A stretch of DNA of 64,000 nt from Pseudomonas marginalis (GTDB taxonomy: Bacteria; Pseudomonadota; Gammaproteobacteria; Pseudomonadales; Pseudomonadaceae), in contig NZ_LKEG01000053.1 of assembly GCF_001645105.1 (NCBI RefSeq), forward strand, positions 6,253 to 70,252, given 5' to 3'. The translations under genes and the position numbers were made by a program. The notes under the pieces were generated by a model. The model ran no database searches. It was not told where the DNA came from and saw only the letters and a list, made by a program, of their open reading frames with translations. This document shows positions 33,663-42,279 of this stretch, piece by piece. Every line of letters starts with the position of its first letter. Positions within the stretch are counted from its first letter, which is position 1.

Positions 33663-34172
33663 GTGACCGAAAGTACCGTTCATATCGAAAACGGGTGGGC
33701 TCTTTATGCTCACCCGTTTTTCGTTCTGCGCCTTGAGGAGCTCACTGTTGAAATAGAGCGGGCCGCTGCCAGTGATCCAGCTGGTTTTCATCATCACCCT
33801 GCGTATAAATTGTTTGATGCTGTGACCTGCAATATTCTGCGTAACGTACCCGCCGATCCTGCGCACCCTTGTTATCGTCAGGGTAAGACCCTCGGTCGTG
33901 ATTTTCTACATTGGTTCCGGGTTAAAAAGCAGGGCATGCTGCCGCGTTATCGGTTGTTCTTCCAGTTCAGGTCGGATGCGCCAAAGACCATCATTTACGC
34001 ATGGCTCAATGATGAGCGAACACTGCGAAAGGCGGGTGATAAAAACGACGTTTACGCTGTTTTCACTGCGATGTTGAAAAGCGGAAAGATGCCTAACTCC
34101 TTCGCTGAACTTAACGCAGCGCGCGAGGGATTGAACCTTGGCAGCGCGGCGTCAGGTACCGAGATAGAGTAG
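33663..34172 (+). CDS. YhaV-like type II toxin (ribosome-dependent RNase family)
   Basis: A 169-residue protein starting at GTG 33663 (AGAAGG six bases ahead); a TTG at 33657 that overlaps the antitoxin stop is the alternative. It matches E. coli YhaV as I remember it: N-G-W-A-L-Y-A-H-P, K-L-F-D-A-V near 45, R-Q-G-K-T-L-G, R-Y-R-L-F-F-Q-F and W-L-N-D-E-R-T-L-R-K, then D-V-Y-A-V-F-T-A-M-L-K-S-G. YhaV cleaves mRNA and inhibits growth. It is about 15 residues longer than the E. coli protein, in the tail. Confidence 0.85.
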   Translation: MTESTVHIENGWALYAHPFFVLRLEELTVEIERAAASDPAGFHHHPAYKLFDAVTCNILRNVPADPAHPCYRQGKTLGRDFLHWFRVKKQGMLPRYRLFFQFRSDAPKTIIYAWLNDERTLRKAGDKNDVYAVFTAMLKSGKMPNSFAELNAAREGLNLGSAASGTEIE

Positions 34173-34188
34173 GGCGCTGTGAAAGTAA

Positions 34189-34218
34189 GAAGCCCAGCGT
34201 GATGCGCTGGGCTTTTTT
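34189..34218 (+). terminator. rho-independent terminator after the toxin gene
   Basis: AAGCCCAGCG-TGAT-GCGCTGGGCTT followed by TTTTT. It lies 17 bases after the toxin stop and can serve the convergent dapC gene too. Confidence 0.88.
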
Positions 34219-34230
34219 GTATCTGGCTTA

Positions 34231-35427
34231 TCAGCGCCGCTGAATGAAATCCCGAATCCGCTCAGCTGCTTCCACGCATTCCCCCAGCGGCGCAACCAAG
34301 GCCAGGCGCACGCGCCCCGCGCCTGGATTGACACCGTCCACCTCCCGCGACAGGTACGAGCCCGGCACCACGGTCACGTGTTCTTCGACGAACAAGTCGC
34401 GGCAGAAGGCCGCATCGTCGCCCTTTACCTTTGGCCACAGGTAGAACCCGCCATCCGGGCTTTGTACGTCCAGCACCGGCTTGAGGATCGCCAGTACGGC
34501 GTCGAATTTTTCCCGGTACAGGTCACGGTTGGCCTGCACGTGGGCTTCATCTTGCCAGGCCGCGATGCTGGCCAGTTGGGTTTGCACCGGCATCGCGCAG
34601 CCGTGGTAGGTGCGGTACAGCAGGAACCCCTTGAGGATGTCGGCGTCGCCGGCCACGAACCCGGAGCGCAGACCTGGCAGGTTGGAGCGCTTGGACAGGC
34701 TGTGGAACACCACGCAACGCTTGAAGTCCTGGCGGCCCAGCTCGACGCAGGCGCTGAGCAGGCCCGGTGGCGGGGTTTGCTCGTCGAAGTACAGCTCGCT
34801 GTAGCACTCGTCGGCAGCAATAACGAAGTCGTATTCGTCGGCCAGGGCGATGAGTTTTTTCAGGGTGTCGACCGGGATCAACGCGCCGGTCGGGTTGCCG
34901 GGGGAGCACAGGAACAGGATCTGGCAGCGTTTCCAGATGTCCGGCGTCACGGCGTCGAAATCCGGGTTGAAGCCATTGGCGTCCAGGCACGGCAGGTAAT
35001 GCGGCTTGGCCCCGGCCAGGAACGCGGCGCCTTCGTAGATCTGGTAGAACGGGTTCGGGCTGACCACGAGCGCGTCGTCACCGCGATTGACCACGGTCTG
35101 GGTGAAGGCGAACAGCGCCTCGCGGGTGCCGTTGACCGGCAGGATATTGCGCGCCGGGTCGAGCCAGCCCTTGGGCACGTCAAAGCGGCGTTCGCACCAG
35201 GCGCCGATGGCCTCGCGCAGGGCCGGGATGCCCAGGGTGGTGGGGTACACCGCCATTTGATCGAGGTTGTTGCTCAGCGCTTCGGCGACAAACGTCGGAG
35301 ACTTATGCTTGGGCTCACCGATGGACAGCGCGATCGGGCGTTTGTCCGGGTTCGGCGTGACGCTGCCGAGCAGGGCGCGCAGTTTCTCGAACGGATAGGG
35401 CTGCAGCTGGTTCAGGGCGTTGTTCAT
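34231..35427 (-). CDS. dapC: succinyldiaminopimelate aminotransferase
   Basis: A class I PLP aminotransferase making N-succinyl-LL-diaminopimelate from the keto acid and glutamate. The ATG at 35427 (M-N-N-A-L-N-Q-L) gives 398 residues, the Pseudomonas DapC length. Motifs: C-S-P-G-N-P-T-G near 188, the PLP lysine K246 in S-L-S-K-R-S-N-L-P-G-L-R, and the substrate Arg in A-G-R-V-R-L-A-L near 375. A start ten codons upstream is possible but lies beyond the family N-terminus. Confidence 0.94.
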   Translation of the reverse strand: MNNALNQLQPYPFEKLRALLGSVTPNPDKRPIALSIGEPKHKSPTFVAEALSNNLDQMAVYPTTLGIPALREAIGAWCERRFDVPKGWLDPARNILPVNGTREALFAFTQTVVNRGDDALVVSPNPFYQIYEGAAFLAGAKPHYLPCLDANGFNPDFDAVTPDIWKRCQILFLCSPGNPTGALIPVDTLKKLIALADEYDFVIAADECYSELYFDEQTPPPGLLSACVELGRQDFKRCVVFHSLSKRSNLPGLRSGFVAGDADILKGFLLYRTYHGCAMPVQTQLASIAAWQDEAHVQANRDLYREKFDAVLAILKPVLDVQSPDGGFYLWPKVKGDDAAFCRDLFVEEHVTVVPGSYLSREVDGVNPGAGRVRLALVAPLGECVEAAERIRDFIQRR

Positions 35428-35481
35428 GGAAGTCTCGTTCAATTCGGTTGAAAACATGCGGTCTGCTGGGCGAAGTCATTT

Positions 35482-35574
35482 AAATGTGGGAGGGGGCTCG
35501 CCCCCGATTGCAGTGTGACAGCCAACGCATTTTTATCTGATCCACCGCTATCGGGGGCAAGCCCCCTCCCACAC
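35482..35574 (-). repeat. REPIN (GTGGGAGGGGGCTTGCC family), copy 3
   Basis: AAATGTGGGAGGGGGCTCGC and the inverted CGGGGGCAAGCCCCCTCCCA, 93 bases, between glnD and dapC. The left arm has CTCGCC in place of CTTGCC. The core reads GATAGCGGTGGATCAG on the minus strand. Confidence 0.87.
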
Positions 35575-35586
35575 GGGCCCTGTTTT

Positions 35587-38289
35587 TTAGATAGTCAGGC
35601 GTGTCAGTTCCACGCCAGGTTCCTGGGTCACGCTCAATTGCTGGACGATAGCGTCCTGCAGGCGGCGACACAGTTCCGGGTCGGACAGCGGCTGGTTATC
35701 GGCATCGGTAATGAAGAACACGTCTTCCACCCGCTCGCCCAAGGTCGCAATCTTGGCATTCTGTAGTGACAAATCGAACTCCAGGAAAATCCCGCCGATC
35801 CGCGCCAGCAGGCCAGGGCGGTCCGGTGCGCTGAGCTCCAGCACGGTTACCGGGCGCTGGGCGTCGTTGGAAATGGTCACTTGGGGCGCAAACGCAAAGT
35901 GCTTGAGCTGGCGCGGGACCCGGCGCTGGATGATGGTCGGGTAGTCGTCCGGGTTGCGCAGGGCCTCGGTCAGGCCTTCGCGGATCTTCTTCACCCGCAC
36001 CGGGTTATCGCCGATGGATTCGCCTTCGGTGTCGAGCACGATGTAGGTGTCGAGGGTGAACTGGCTGCTGGAGGTGATGACCCGAGCGTCATGGATGTTC
36101 AGGTTGAGTTGGTCCATGGCCGCCACGGTCACAGCGAAGAAGTCGTGCTGGTCGGGGGCGTAGATGAAGATCTGCGTGCCGCCTTCGAATTCGCGCTGGG
36201 TGGTTTCCTTGATCAGCACCAGCGGGCCGCCATCGGCGGGCTGTTGCAGGATCGCGTCACTGTGCCAGGCCACGTCGCCGGCGGTGTGGCGCAGGAAGTA
36301 GTCGTCACCCAGTTGCGACCACAGTTGCTCGACATCATCCGGGTCGTTGCCGCCGCGCACGAGGATATCCAGGGCGGCGCTCTGGGTGCGGCGGATCTGC
36401 TCTTCGCGGTCAACCGGGTTTTCCAGGCCGCGGCGCAGGGCACGCTTGGTCTCGGTGTAGAGCTGGCGCAGCAGGCTGGCGCGCCACGAGTTCCATAACG
36501 TCGGGTTGGTGGCGTTGATGTCGGAAACGGTCAGTACGTACAGGTAGTCCAGGCGTGTTTCATCCTCGACTATTCCGGCGAAGTCATGGATCACCTGCGG
36601 GTCGGACAAGTCCTTGCGCTGGGCGGTAGTCGACATCACTAGGTGGTTTTGCACCAGCCAGACGATCAGGCGGCTGTCCCACAGCGGCAGTTGGTGACGT
36701 TGGCAGAACGCTTCAGCGTCGACCGCGCCGATCTCTGAGTGGTCGCCATGCCGGCCTTTGCCGATATCGTGGTAGAGGCCGGCGAGGTAGATCAGCTCGG
36801 GCTTGGGCAGCTTGGCCATGAGTTTGCTGGCCAGCGGGAATTTCTCTGACACCTGGGTGTACTGCAGCTTACGCAGGTGTTTGATCAGGTTCAGGGTGTG
36901 GGCGTCCACGGTATAGATGTGGAACAGGTCGTGCTGCATCTGCCCGACGATAAAGCCGAACTCCGGCAAGTAGCGCCCGAGGATGCCGTAACGGTTCATG
37001 CGCCGCAGGTTGCGGTGGATGCCGATCTTGCACTTGAACAGCTCGATGAACAGGCTGGTGTTACGGATATCGTTGCGGAAATCGTCGTCGATCAGGTGAC
37101 GGTTTTCCCGCAGCAGGCGGATGGTGTCGGCGCGCACGCCTTTGATTTCCGGCTGCTGGGCCATCAGCACGAAGATCTCCAGCATGGCGAACGGTGTGCG
37201 GCGGAATACATTGTCGTTGCGCGCCTCGATGTAACCGTCGTGCAACTGGAAGCGCGAATTGATCGGTTGCGGCGGCGCCTCGTCTTCGGGGGCCAGGATC
37301 ACTTCTTCGAAGTGCTGGATGATCAGGTCGCTGAGCTGGGCAATGCTCATGACCACCCGGTAGTACTGCTGCATGAAGCTTTCGATGCTGGTCTTCGCAT
37401 CCTCGCCCTCAAAGCCCAGCAGGGTGGCGATGGAGCGCTGGTGGTCGAACAGCAGGCGGTCTTCGGAGCGCCCGGCGAGCATGTGCAGGGCATAGCGCAC
37501 TTTCCAGAGGAACTCCTGGGACGAGGCCAGCAGGGCGTTTTCGCTCTCCACCAGGAAGCCTTCGCCAGCCAGGGCGCGAAGGTTCAGGGTGCCGTACTGG
37601 CGACGCGCTACCCACAGAATCGTCTGGATATCCCGCAGCCCGCCCGGCGAGCCCTTGACGTTGGGTTCCAGGTTGTATTCGGTGTCGTTGTATTTGTGGT
37701 GCCGGGCCTTTTGCTCGGCACGCTTGGCCAGGAAGAAGTCTTTGCTCGGCCACATGTGTGCGGTGCTGGTCACTTCAAGCATGCGCTGGCGCAGGCGCTC
37801 GGGGCCGGCGATGGTACGGCTTTCCATCAGGTTGGTGATCACCGTGAGGTCGGCACGGGCTTCTTCGGCGCATTCATCCACCGAGCGCACGCTCTGGCCG
37901 ACTTCCAGGCCGATGTCCCACAGCAACGTCAGAAAACGCTCGATGGAATCGCGAAAGATCTCATGATCGGCGCTGTCCAGCAGGATCAGCAGGTCGATGT
38001 CGGAGTAGGGGTGCAACTCACCACGACCGTAGCCGCCGACCGCCACCAGGGCGATGTCGGCGTCTTCGCTCCAACTGAACTGTTCCCAAGCTTTTTGCAG
38101 GATGTTATCGACGAACCAGGCGCGGTCCTCGATCAGCCGGCGGATATCCCGGCCACTGCGAAAGCGCCCATCGAGCACCTCGCGGGCCTGGCGGATAGCT
38201 TTCTTGAACGCAGCTATAGGGCTCGCCTTCAGGGCCAGTTCGGCCTGGAACTGGCCACGGTCGAAGAGTTCGGGATCCACCTGGGGCAT
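35587..38289 (-). CDS. glnD: [protein-PII] uridylyltransferase / uridylyl-removing enzyme
   Basis: GlnD senses glutamine and attaches or removes UMP on PII, setting nitrogen-regulation state. It is 900 residues, like P. aeruginosa GlnD. Domains in order: nucleotidyltransferase with G-G-Y-G-R-G-E-L-H-P-Y-S-D-I-D-L at 85-100 (metal Asp97, Asp99); HD domain with L-Y-H-D-I-G-K-G-R near 505-515; two C-terminal ACT domains (I-F-I-Y-A-P-D-Q-H-D-F-F near 705 and L-E-L-S-A-P-D-R-P-G-L near 815) that bind glutamine. It is 60 bases downstream of map on the same strand. Confidence 0.97.
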   Translation of the reverse strand: MPQVDPELFDRGQFQAELALKASPIAAFKKAIRQAREVLDGRFRSGRDIRRLIEDRAWFVDNILQKAWEQFSWSEDADIALVAVGGYGRGELHPYSDIDLLILLDSADHEIFRDSIERFLTLLWDIGLEVGQSVRSVDECAEEARADLTVITNLMESRTIAGPERLRQRMLEVTSTAHMWPSKDFFLAKRAEQKARHHKYNDTEYNLEPNVKGSPGGLRDIQTILWVARRQYGTLNLRALAGEGFLVESENALLASSQEFLWKVRYALHMLAGRSEDRLLFDHQRSIATLLGFEGEDAKTSIESFMQQYYRVVMSIAQLSDLIIQHFEEVILAPEDEAPPQPINSRFQLHDGYIEARNDNVFRRTPFAMLEIFVLMAQQPEIKGVRADTIRLLRENRHLIDDDFRNDIRNTSLFIELFKCKIGIHRNLRRMNRYGILGRYLPEFGFIVGQMQHDLFHIYTVDAHTLNLIKHLRKLQYTQVSEKFPLASKLMAKLPKPELIYLAGLYHDIGKGRHGDHSEIGAVDAEAFCQRHQLPLWDSRLIVWLVQNHLVMSTTAQRKDLSDPQVIHDFAGIVEDETRLDYLYVLTVSDINATNPTLWNSWRASLLRQLYTETKRALRRGLENPVDREEQIRRTQSAALDILVRGGNDPDDVEQLWSQLGDDYFLRHTAGDVAWHSDAILQQPADGGPLVLIKETTQREFEGGTQIFIYAPDQHDFFAVTVAAMDQLNLNIHDARVITSSSQFTLDTYIVLDTEGESIGDNPVRVKKIREGLTEALRNPDDYPTIIQRRVPRQLKHFAFAPQVTISNDAQRPVTVLELSAPDRPGLLARIGGIFLEFDLSLQNAKIATLGERVEDVFFITDADNQPLSDPELCRRLQDAIVQQLSVTQEPGVELTRLTI

Positions 38290-38349
38290 CGATCGGCTTT
38301 CCTTTCTATCTATCAGTCACAACACGGTTGGGGAAAACCTGGGTGATCC

Positions 38350-39132
38350 TTACGCGGAAACGCGCGGGATCGTGTCGTCCGCACGCAGGGTGAAGATCTC
38401 GTAGCCGGTTTCGGTGACCAGCAGGGTGTGTTCCCACTGGGCCGAGAGCTTGCGGTCCTTGGTGATGGCGGTCCAGCCGTCGCCCAGTACCTTGGTGTCG
38501 GCCTTGCCCTGGTTGATCATCGGCTCGATGGTGAAGGTCATGCCTGCCTTGAGCTCCATGCCGGTACCGGCACGGCCGTAGTGCAGGATCTGTGGCTCTT
38601 CGTGGAAGACGGTACCGATGCCGTGGCCGCAGAATTCGCGCACCACCGAGAAACCGTTCTTTTCCGCGTGCTTCTGGATCACTTCGCCGATGTCGCCCAG
38701 GCGGCAGCCGGGCTTGACGATTTCGATGGCCTTGTACATGCACTCCTGGGTCACCTGCGACAGGCGCTCGGCCCAGACCGGTACGGTGCCGACGTGGAAC
38801 ATGCGGCTGGTGTCGCCGAAATAGCGGTCCTTGATGACGGTGACGTCGATGTTCAGGGTGTCGCCGTCCTTCAACGGCTTGTCACCCGGAATCCCGTGGC
38901 AGACCACGTGATTGACCGAGGTGCAGATCGACTTGGGGAAGCCTTTGTAGTTCAGCGGCGCAGGAATGGCGCCCTGCACATTGACGATATAGTCATGGCA
39001 GATCTGGTTCAGGGTTTCGGTGGTTACGCCAGGCTTGACGTGCTCGGCGATCATTTCCAGCACGTCGGCAGCCAGTTTGCCGGCGATGCGCATGCCAGCG
39101 ATGTCTTCGGCGGTTTTCAAGCTAACGGTCAT
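38350..39132 (-). CDS. map: methionine aminopeptidase, type I
   Basis: Removes the initiator methionine from nascent proteins. It has 260 residues and no N-terminal zinc finger, so type Ia. The di-metal ligands appear in N-I-D-V-T-V, G-D-T-S-R-M-F, C-G-H-G-I-G, F-T-I-E-P-M-I and Q-W-E-H-T-L-L-V-T-E; the catalytic His is in V-V-C-H-G-I-P-G. It is divergent from rpsB, the usual arrangement in gammaproteobacteria. Confidence 0.97.
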   Translation of the reverse strand: MTVSLKTAEDIAGMRIAGKLAADVLEMIAEHVKPGVTTETLNQICHDYIVNVQGAIPAPLNYKGFPKSICTSVNHVVCHGIPGDKPLKDGDTLNIDVTVIKDRYFGDTSRMFHVGTVPVWAERLSQVTQECMYKAIEIVKPGCRLGDIGEVIQKHAEKNGFSVVREFCGHGIGTVFHEEPQILHYGRAGTGMELKAGMTFTIEPMINQGKADTKVLGDGWTAITKDRKLSAQWEHTLLVTETGYEIFTLRADDTIPRVSA

Positions 39133-39369
39133 ACAGGCTCTCTCTAGCGCGACGCGCTGAAATCAATACGGTTTACGGGCGTGCGACAAAAGGTTACAGA
39201 ATTCGCACAAGCCTCAAAAAACGCGATTCTAACAGACCATGGCGTCAAATCATGAGCCTCTGATGATCGCTTCTCTCTATAAGGTGGGGGGTTGTTGGCT
39301 CTATTCAAAGGGTTGCATGAAAGAGGCTCACGGCAAATGTGATTGCGGGTTCCGTTTTCGCCCTTGCTG

Positions 39370-39380
39370 TGGTATAAAAT
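39370..39380 (+). promoter_or_regulatory. extended -10 promoter of rpsB
   Basis: TGG-TATAAAAT: a TGN extended -10 with TATAAA at 39373-39378. The -35 position (TTCCGT, 17 bases upstream) is poor, which fits an extended -10 promoter. Predicted start near 39386 gives a leader of about 134 bases. The remainder of the 387-base map-rpsB gap shows nothing else that I can name. Confidence 0.6.
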
Positions 39381-39385
39381 GCGCC

Positions 39386-39519
39386 GCTTTCCGGGGATAC
39401 CCCGCAAAGCTTAAATCCACACACGTGTCGACACGATGACCTGGGTGCCGGAGGCCTTGATGCCGCTGGTTGGTCATTGGGATACGTGGAGGCCAAACCC
39501 GACTTATTAAGGAACTATC
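39386..39519 (+). promoter_or_regulatory. rpsB mRNA leader, candidate S2 autoregulatory RNA
   Basis: The leader contains GGGGATACCCC (near 39395), the palindrome GTGTCGACAC (near 39425), and a long-range stem ATGACC (39436-39441) / GGTCAT (39472-39477) enclosing a GCC/GGC-rich inner part. In E. coli the rpsB-tsf operon is reported to be repressed by S2 acting on a conserved leader. I infer the same role here from position and structure, not from a checked alignment. Confidence 0.45.
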
Positions 39520-40257
39520 ATGTCCCAAGTCAACATGCGCGATATGCTGAAGGCCGGTGTGCACTTCGGTCACCAGACCCGTTACTGGAACCCGAAAATG
39601 GGTAAATACATTTTCGGCGCGCGTAACAAGATCCACATTATCAACCTTGAAAAAACCCTGCCGATGTTCAACGAAGCACTGACTTTCGTAGAGCGCCTGG
39701 CCCAGGGCAAAAACAAGATCCTGTTCGTCGGCACCAAGCGCTCCGCTGGCAAGATCGTTGCTGAAGAAGCAGCACGTTGCGGTTCGCCGTACGTCGATCA
39801 CCGCTGGTTGGGCGGCATGCTGACCAACTTCAAAACCATCCGTGCTTCCATCAAGCGTCTGCGTGACCTTGAAGTGCAAGCCGAAGACGGTACTTTCGCC
39901 AAGCTGACCAAGAAAGAAGCGCTGATGCGCTCCCGTGACCTGGAAAAGCTCGATCGTTCCCTGGGTGGTATCAAGGACATGGGCGGTCTGCCTGACGCAC
40001 TGTTCGTTATCGACGTTGATCACGAGCGCATCGCGATCACCGAAGCCAACAAGCTGGGCATCCCGGTTATCGGCGTAGTCGATACCAACAGCAGCCCGGA
40101 AGGCGTTGACTACATCATCCCAGGCAACGATGACGCAATCCGCGCTATCCAGCTGTACATGGGTTCGATGGCTGACGCTGTAATCCGTGGTCGCAACCAC
40201 GTTGCTGGTGGTACCGAGCAGTTTGTTGAAGAAGCTCCGGTAGCTGCCGCTGAGTAA
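39520..40257 (+). CDS. rpsB: 30S ribosomal protein S2
   Basis: A 245-residue ribosomal protein, start preceded by AAGGAAC. The family core is present: M-L-K-A-G-V-H-F-G-H-Q-T-R-Y-W-N-P-K-M, F-V-G-T-K-R-S-A, D-H-R-W-L-G-G-M-L-T-N-F and G-I-P-V-I-G-V-V-D-T-N. A hairpin with T run separates it from tsf, so the two are likely to be unequally transcribed. Confidence 0.99.
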   Translation: MSQVNMRDMLKAGVHFGHQTRYWNPKMGKYIFGARNKIHIINLEKTLPMFNEALTFVERLAQGKNKILFVGTKRSAGKIVAEEAARCGSPYVDHRWLGGMLTNFKTIRASIKRLRDLEVQAEDGTFAKLTKKEALMRSRDLEKLDRSLGGIKDMGGLPDALFVIDVDHERIAITEANKLGIPVIGVVDTNSSPEGVDYIIPGNDDAIRAIQLYMGSMADAVIRGRNHVAGGTEQFVEEAPVAAAE

Positions 40258-40282
40258 TTGACGCCCTGGCGTTGACTCAGTA

Positions 40283-40312
40283 AGCAAAAAGGGGGCTTGG
40301 CCCCCTTTTTGC
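40283..40312 (+). terminator. attenuator-like terminator between rpsB and tsf
   Basis: GCAAAAAGGGGGC-TTGG-CCCCCTTTTTGC, a long stem ending in a T run, 26 bases after the rpsB stop. Partial termination here would make S2 in excess of EF-Ts. The rest of the 203-base gap has no clear promoter that I can see. Confidence 0.8.
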
Positions 40313-40460
40313 CACCTCGAAAACCATTTGTCGGCTCCCACTTGTGGCAGCGCAACCTAGCGACTGTAACGTGCAGCAGCCTACAAGGGTTATTCGGGAA
40401 GAATTGATCGCCCGTTTGATCGGGTGGAATGGTTGAAAACCTATCCAAGAGGATTTTGAA

Positions 40461-41324
40461 ATGGCAGAGATTACTGCAGCGTTGGTTAAAGAACTGCGTG
40501 AGCGTACCGGCGAAGGCATGATGGATTGCAAAAAGGCCTTGACCAAGGCCGGCGGCGACATCGAAAAAGCCATCGACGACATGCGTGCCTCCGGCGCCAT
40601 CAAGGCTGCCAAGAAAGCAGGCAACGTAGCTGCTGAAGGCGCAATCGCTCTGAAAGAAGACGGTAAGTCCGCTGTTCTGCTGGAAGTGAACTCGCAGACC
40701 GACTTCCTGGCTCTGCAGGACGACTTCAAGGCATTCGTTGCTGCCAGCGTTGAAAAAGCATTCGCTGACAAGCTGACTGACGCCGCTCCGCTGATCGAAG
40801 CTCAAGAAGCTGATCGCCTGGTACTGGTCGGCAAGGTTGGCGAAAACGTCAACATCCGTCGCCTGGTTCGCGTTGAAGGTGATGTTGTCGGCGGTTACCT
40901 GCACGGCAACAAAATCGGTGTGGCGGTTGTTCTGAAAGGCGGCAACGTTGAGCTGGCCAAAGACATCGCTATGCACGTAGCGGCCAGCAACCCTGAGTTC
41001 CTGCTGCCATCGGAAGTGTCTGCTGACGCAATCGAACGTGAAAAAGCGGTGTTCCTGAGCCTCAACGCTGACAAAATCGCTGGCAAGCCAGAGAACATCG
41101 TTGAAAACATGATCAAGGGCCGTATCAGCAAGTTCCTGGCTGAAGCAAGCCTGGTTGAGCAGGCGTTCGTCAAGAACCCTGAGATCAAGGTCGGCGAACT
41201 GGCCAAGAAAGCCGGTGCTGAAATCGTTTCCTTCACTTACTTCAAAGTAGGCGAAGGCATCGAGAAGCCGGTCGACAACTTCGCTGAAGAAGTTGCTGCC
41301 CAGCTGGCTGCCGCCAAGCAATAA
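40461..41324 (+). CDS. tsf: elongation factor Ts
   Basis: EF-Ts recharges EF-Tu with GTP. 287 residues with AAGAGGAT ribosome site. N-terminal UBA-like domain with V-K-E-L-R-E-R-T-G-E-G-M-M-D-C-K-K-A-L (8-26), then the core with T-D-F-L-A near 81-85, which contains the Asp and Phe that disrupt EF-Tu's Mg2+ site. The Ile/Val- and Lys-rich codon usage (GTT, GCT, GAA) is typical of a highly expressed gene, as in rpsB. Confidence 0.99.
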   Translation: MAEITAALVKELRERTGEGMMDCKKALTKAGGDIEKAIDDMRASGAIKAAKKAGNVAAEGAIALKEDGKSAVLLEVNSQTDFLALQDDFKAFVAASVEKAFADKLTDAAPLIEAQEADRLVLVGKVGENVNIRRLVRVEGDVVGGYLHGNKIGVAVVLKGGNVELAKDIAMHVAASNPEFLLPSEVSADAIEREKAVFLSLNADKIAGKPENIVENMIKGRISKFLAEASLVEQAFVKNPEIKVGELAKKAGAEIVSFTYFKVGEGIEKPVDNFAEEVAAQLAAAKQ

Positions 41325-41345
41325 GACAGTCTTCAACTGTCGCCC

Positions 41346-41382
41346 GAAAGAGGCTGCCCGCTCACGCGCGCAGCCTCTTTTC
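41346..41382 (+). terminator. rho-independent terminator after tsf
   Basis: AAAGAGGCTGC and GCAGCCTCTTTTC pair around a loop of about 12 bases, 24 bases after the tsf stop. Confidence 0.85.
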
Positions 41383-41414
41383 AAATGGGAAGGTCGATTT
41401 TATTTGGCTTCCCC

Positions 41415-41444
41415 TCGGAACTGGCTTACAAAGCCGTGTTCCGA
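41415..41444. promoter_or_regulatory. palindrome in the pyrH leader
   Basis: TCGGAAC-TGGCTT-ACA-AAGCC-GTGTTCCGA, an interrupted 30-base palindrome between the tsf terminator and pyrH. It could be an operator or an RNA hairpin. Function unknown. I saw no good -35/-10 pair before pyrH. Confidence 0.35.
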
Positions 41445-41535
41445 TGGCGCTGTGACAGCGTCCAGCTAGAGTGAACGCAAGCCGTAAAACGGCTCGCCAA
41501 GAATTTTTAAAAATACGCCGCAGGAGAGATTCGCA

Positions 41536-42279
41536 ATGGCTCAGCAGGGCAGTGGTTATCAGGCTCGCTATAAACGCATTCTACTCAAGCTTAGCGGCGA
41601 GGCCCTGATGGGCTCGGAAGAGTTCGGGATCGATCCCAAAGTGCTCGACCGCATGGCGCTGGAAGTCGGCCAACTGGTCGGTATCGGCGTACAGGTCGGC
41701 CTGGTGATCGGCGGCGGTAACCTGTTCCGCGGCGCGGCACTGAGTGCGGCCGGCATGGACCGGGTCACCGGCGATCACATGGGCATGCTGGCCACTGTGA
41801 TGAACGCCCTGGCCATGCGCGACGCCCTGGAGCGCGCTAATATCTCGGCTATCGTGATGTCGGCTATTTCCATGGTCGGCGTGACCGATCACTATGATCG
41901 CCGCAAAGCCATGCGCCACCTGAACGCCAAGGAAGTGGTGATCTTCGCCGCCGGCACGGGTAACCCGTTCTTCACCACCGACTCGGCAGCGTGCCTGCGC
42001 GCCATCGAGATCGATGCTGACGTGGTGCTCAAGGCGACCAAGGTAGACGGCGTGTACACCGCAGACCCATTCAAAGACCCGCATGCCGAGAAGTTCGATC
42101 ATCTGACCTACGATGAAGTCCTGGATCGCAAGCTGGGCGTGATGGACCTGACGGCTATTTGCCTGTGCCGCGACCACAAGATGCCGCTGCGCGTATTTAA
42201 CATGAACAAGCCCGGCGCCCTGCTGAACATCGTACACGGCGGCGCAGAAGGGACTCTGATCGAGGAAGGCCAACAATGA
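41536..42279 (+). CDS. pyrH: uridylate kinase
   Basis: Makes UDP from UMP with ATP; the bacterial type belongs to the amino acid kinase family. 247 residues. L-K-L-S-G-E-A-L (16-23) is the ATP/phosphate loop; G-G-G-N-L-F-R-G and D-H-M-G-M-L-A-T are the UMP-binding segments; F-A-A-G-T-G-N-P-F-F-T-T-D is the nucleotide loop. AGGAGAG precedes the ATG. The stop overlaps frr by four bases. Confidence 0.98.
   Translation: MAQQGSGYQARYKRILLKLSGEALMGSEEFGIDPKVLDRMALEVGQLVGIGVQVGLVIGGGNLFRGAALSAAGMDRVTGDHMGMLATVMNALAMRDALERANISAIVMSAISMVGVTDHYDRRKAMRHLNAKEVVIFAAGTGNPFFTTDSAACLRAIEIDADVVLKATKVDGVYTADPFKDPHAEKFDHLTYDEVLDRKLGVMDLTAICLCRDHKMPLRVFNMNKPGALLNIVHGGAEGTLIEEGQQ

Noticed and set aside
34378..38346. 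Long plus-strand frames opposite dapC and glnD.
   Set aside because: Antisense shadows; Gln/Gly/His/Arg-rich translations without motifs, while dapC and glnD show all family motifs.
41467..41472. TAGAGT as a -10 box for pyrH.
   Set aside because: No acceptable -35 at 15-19 bases and no TGN extension.
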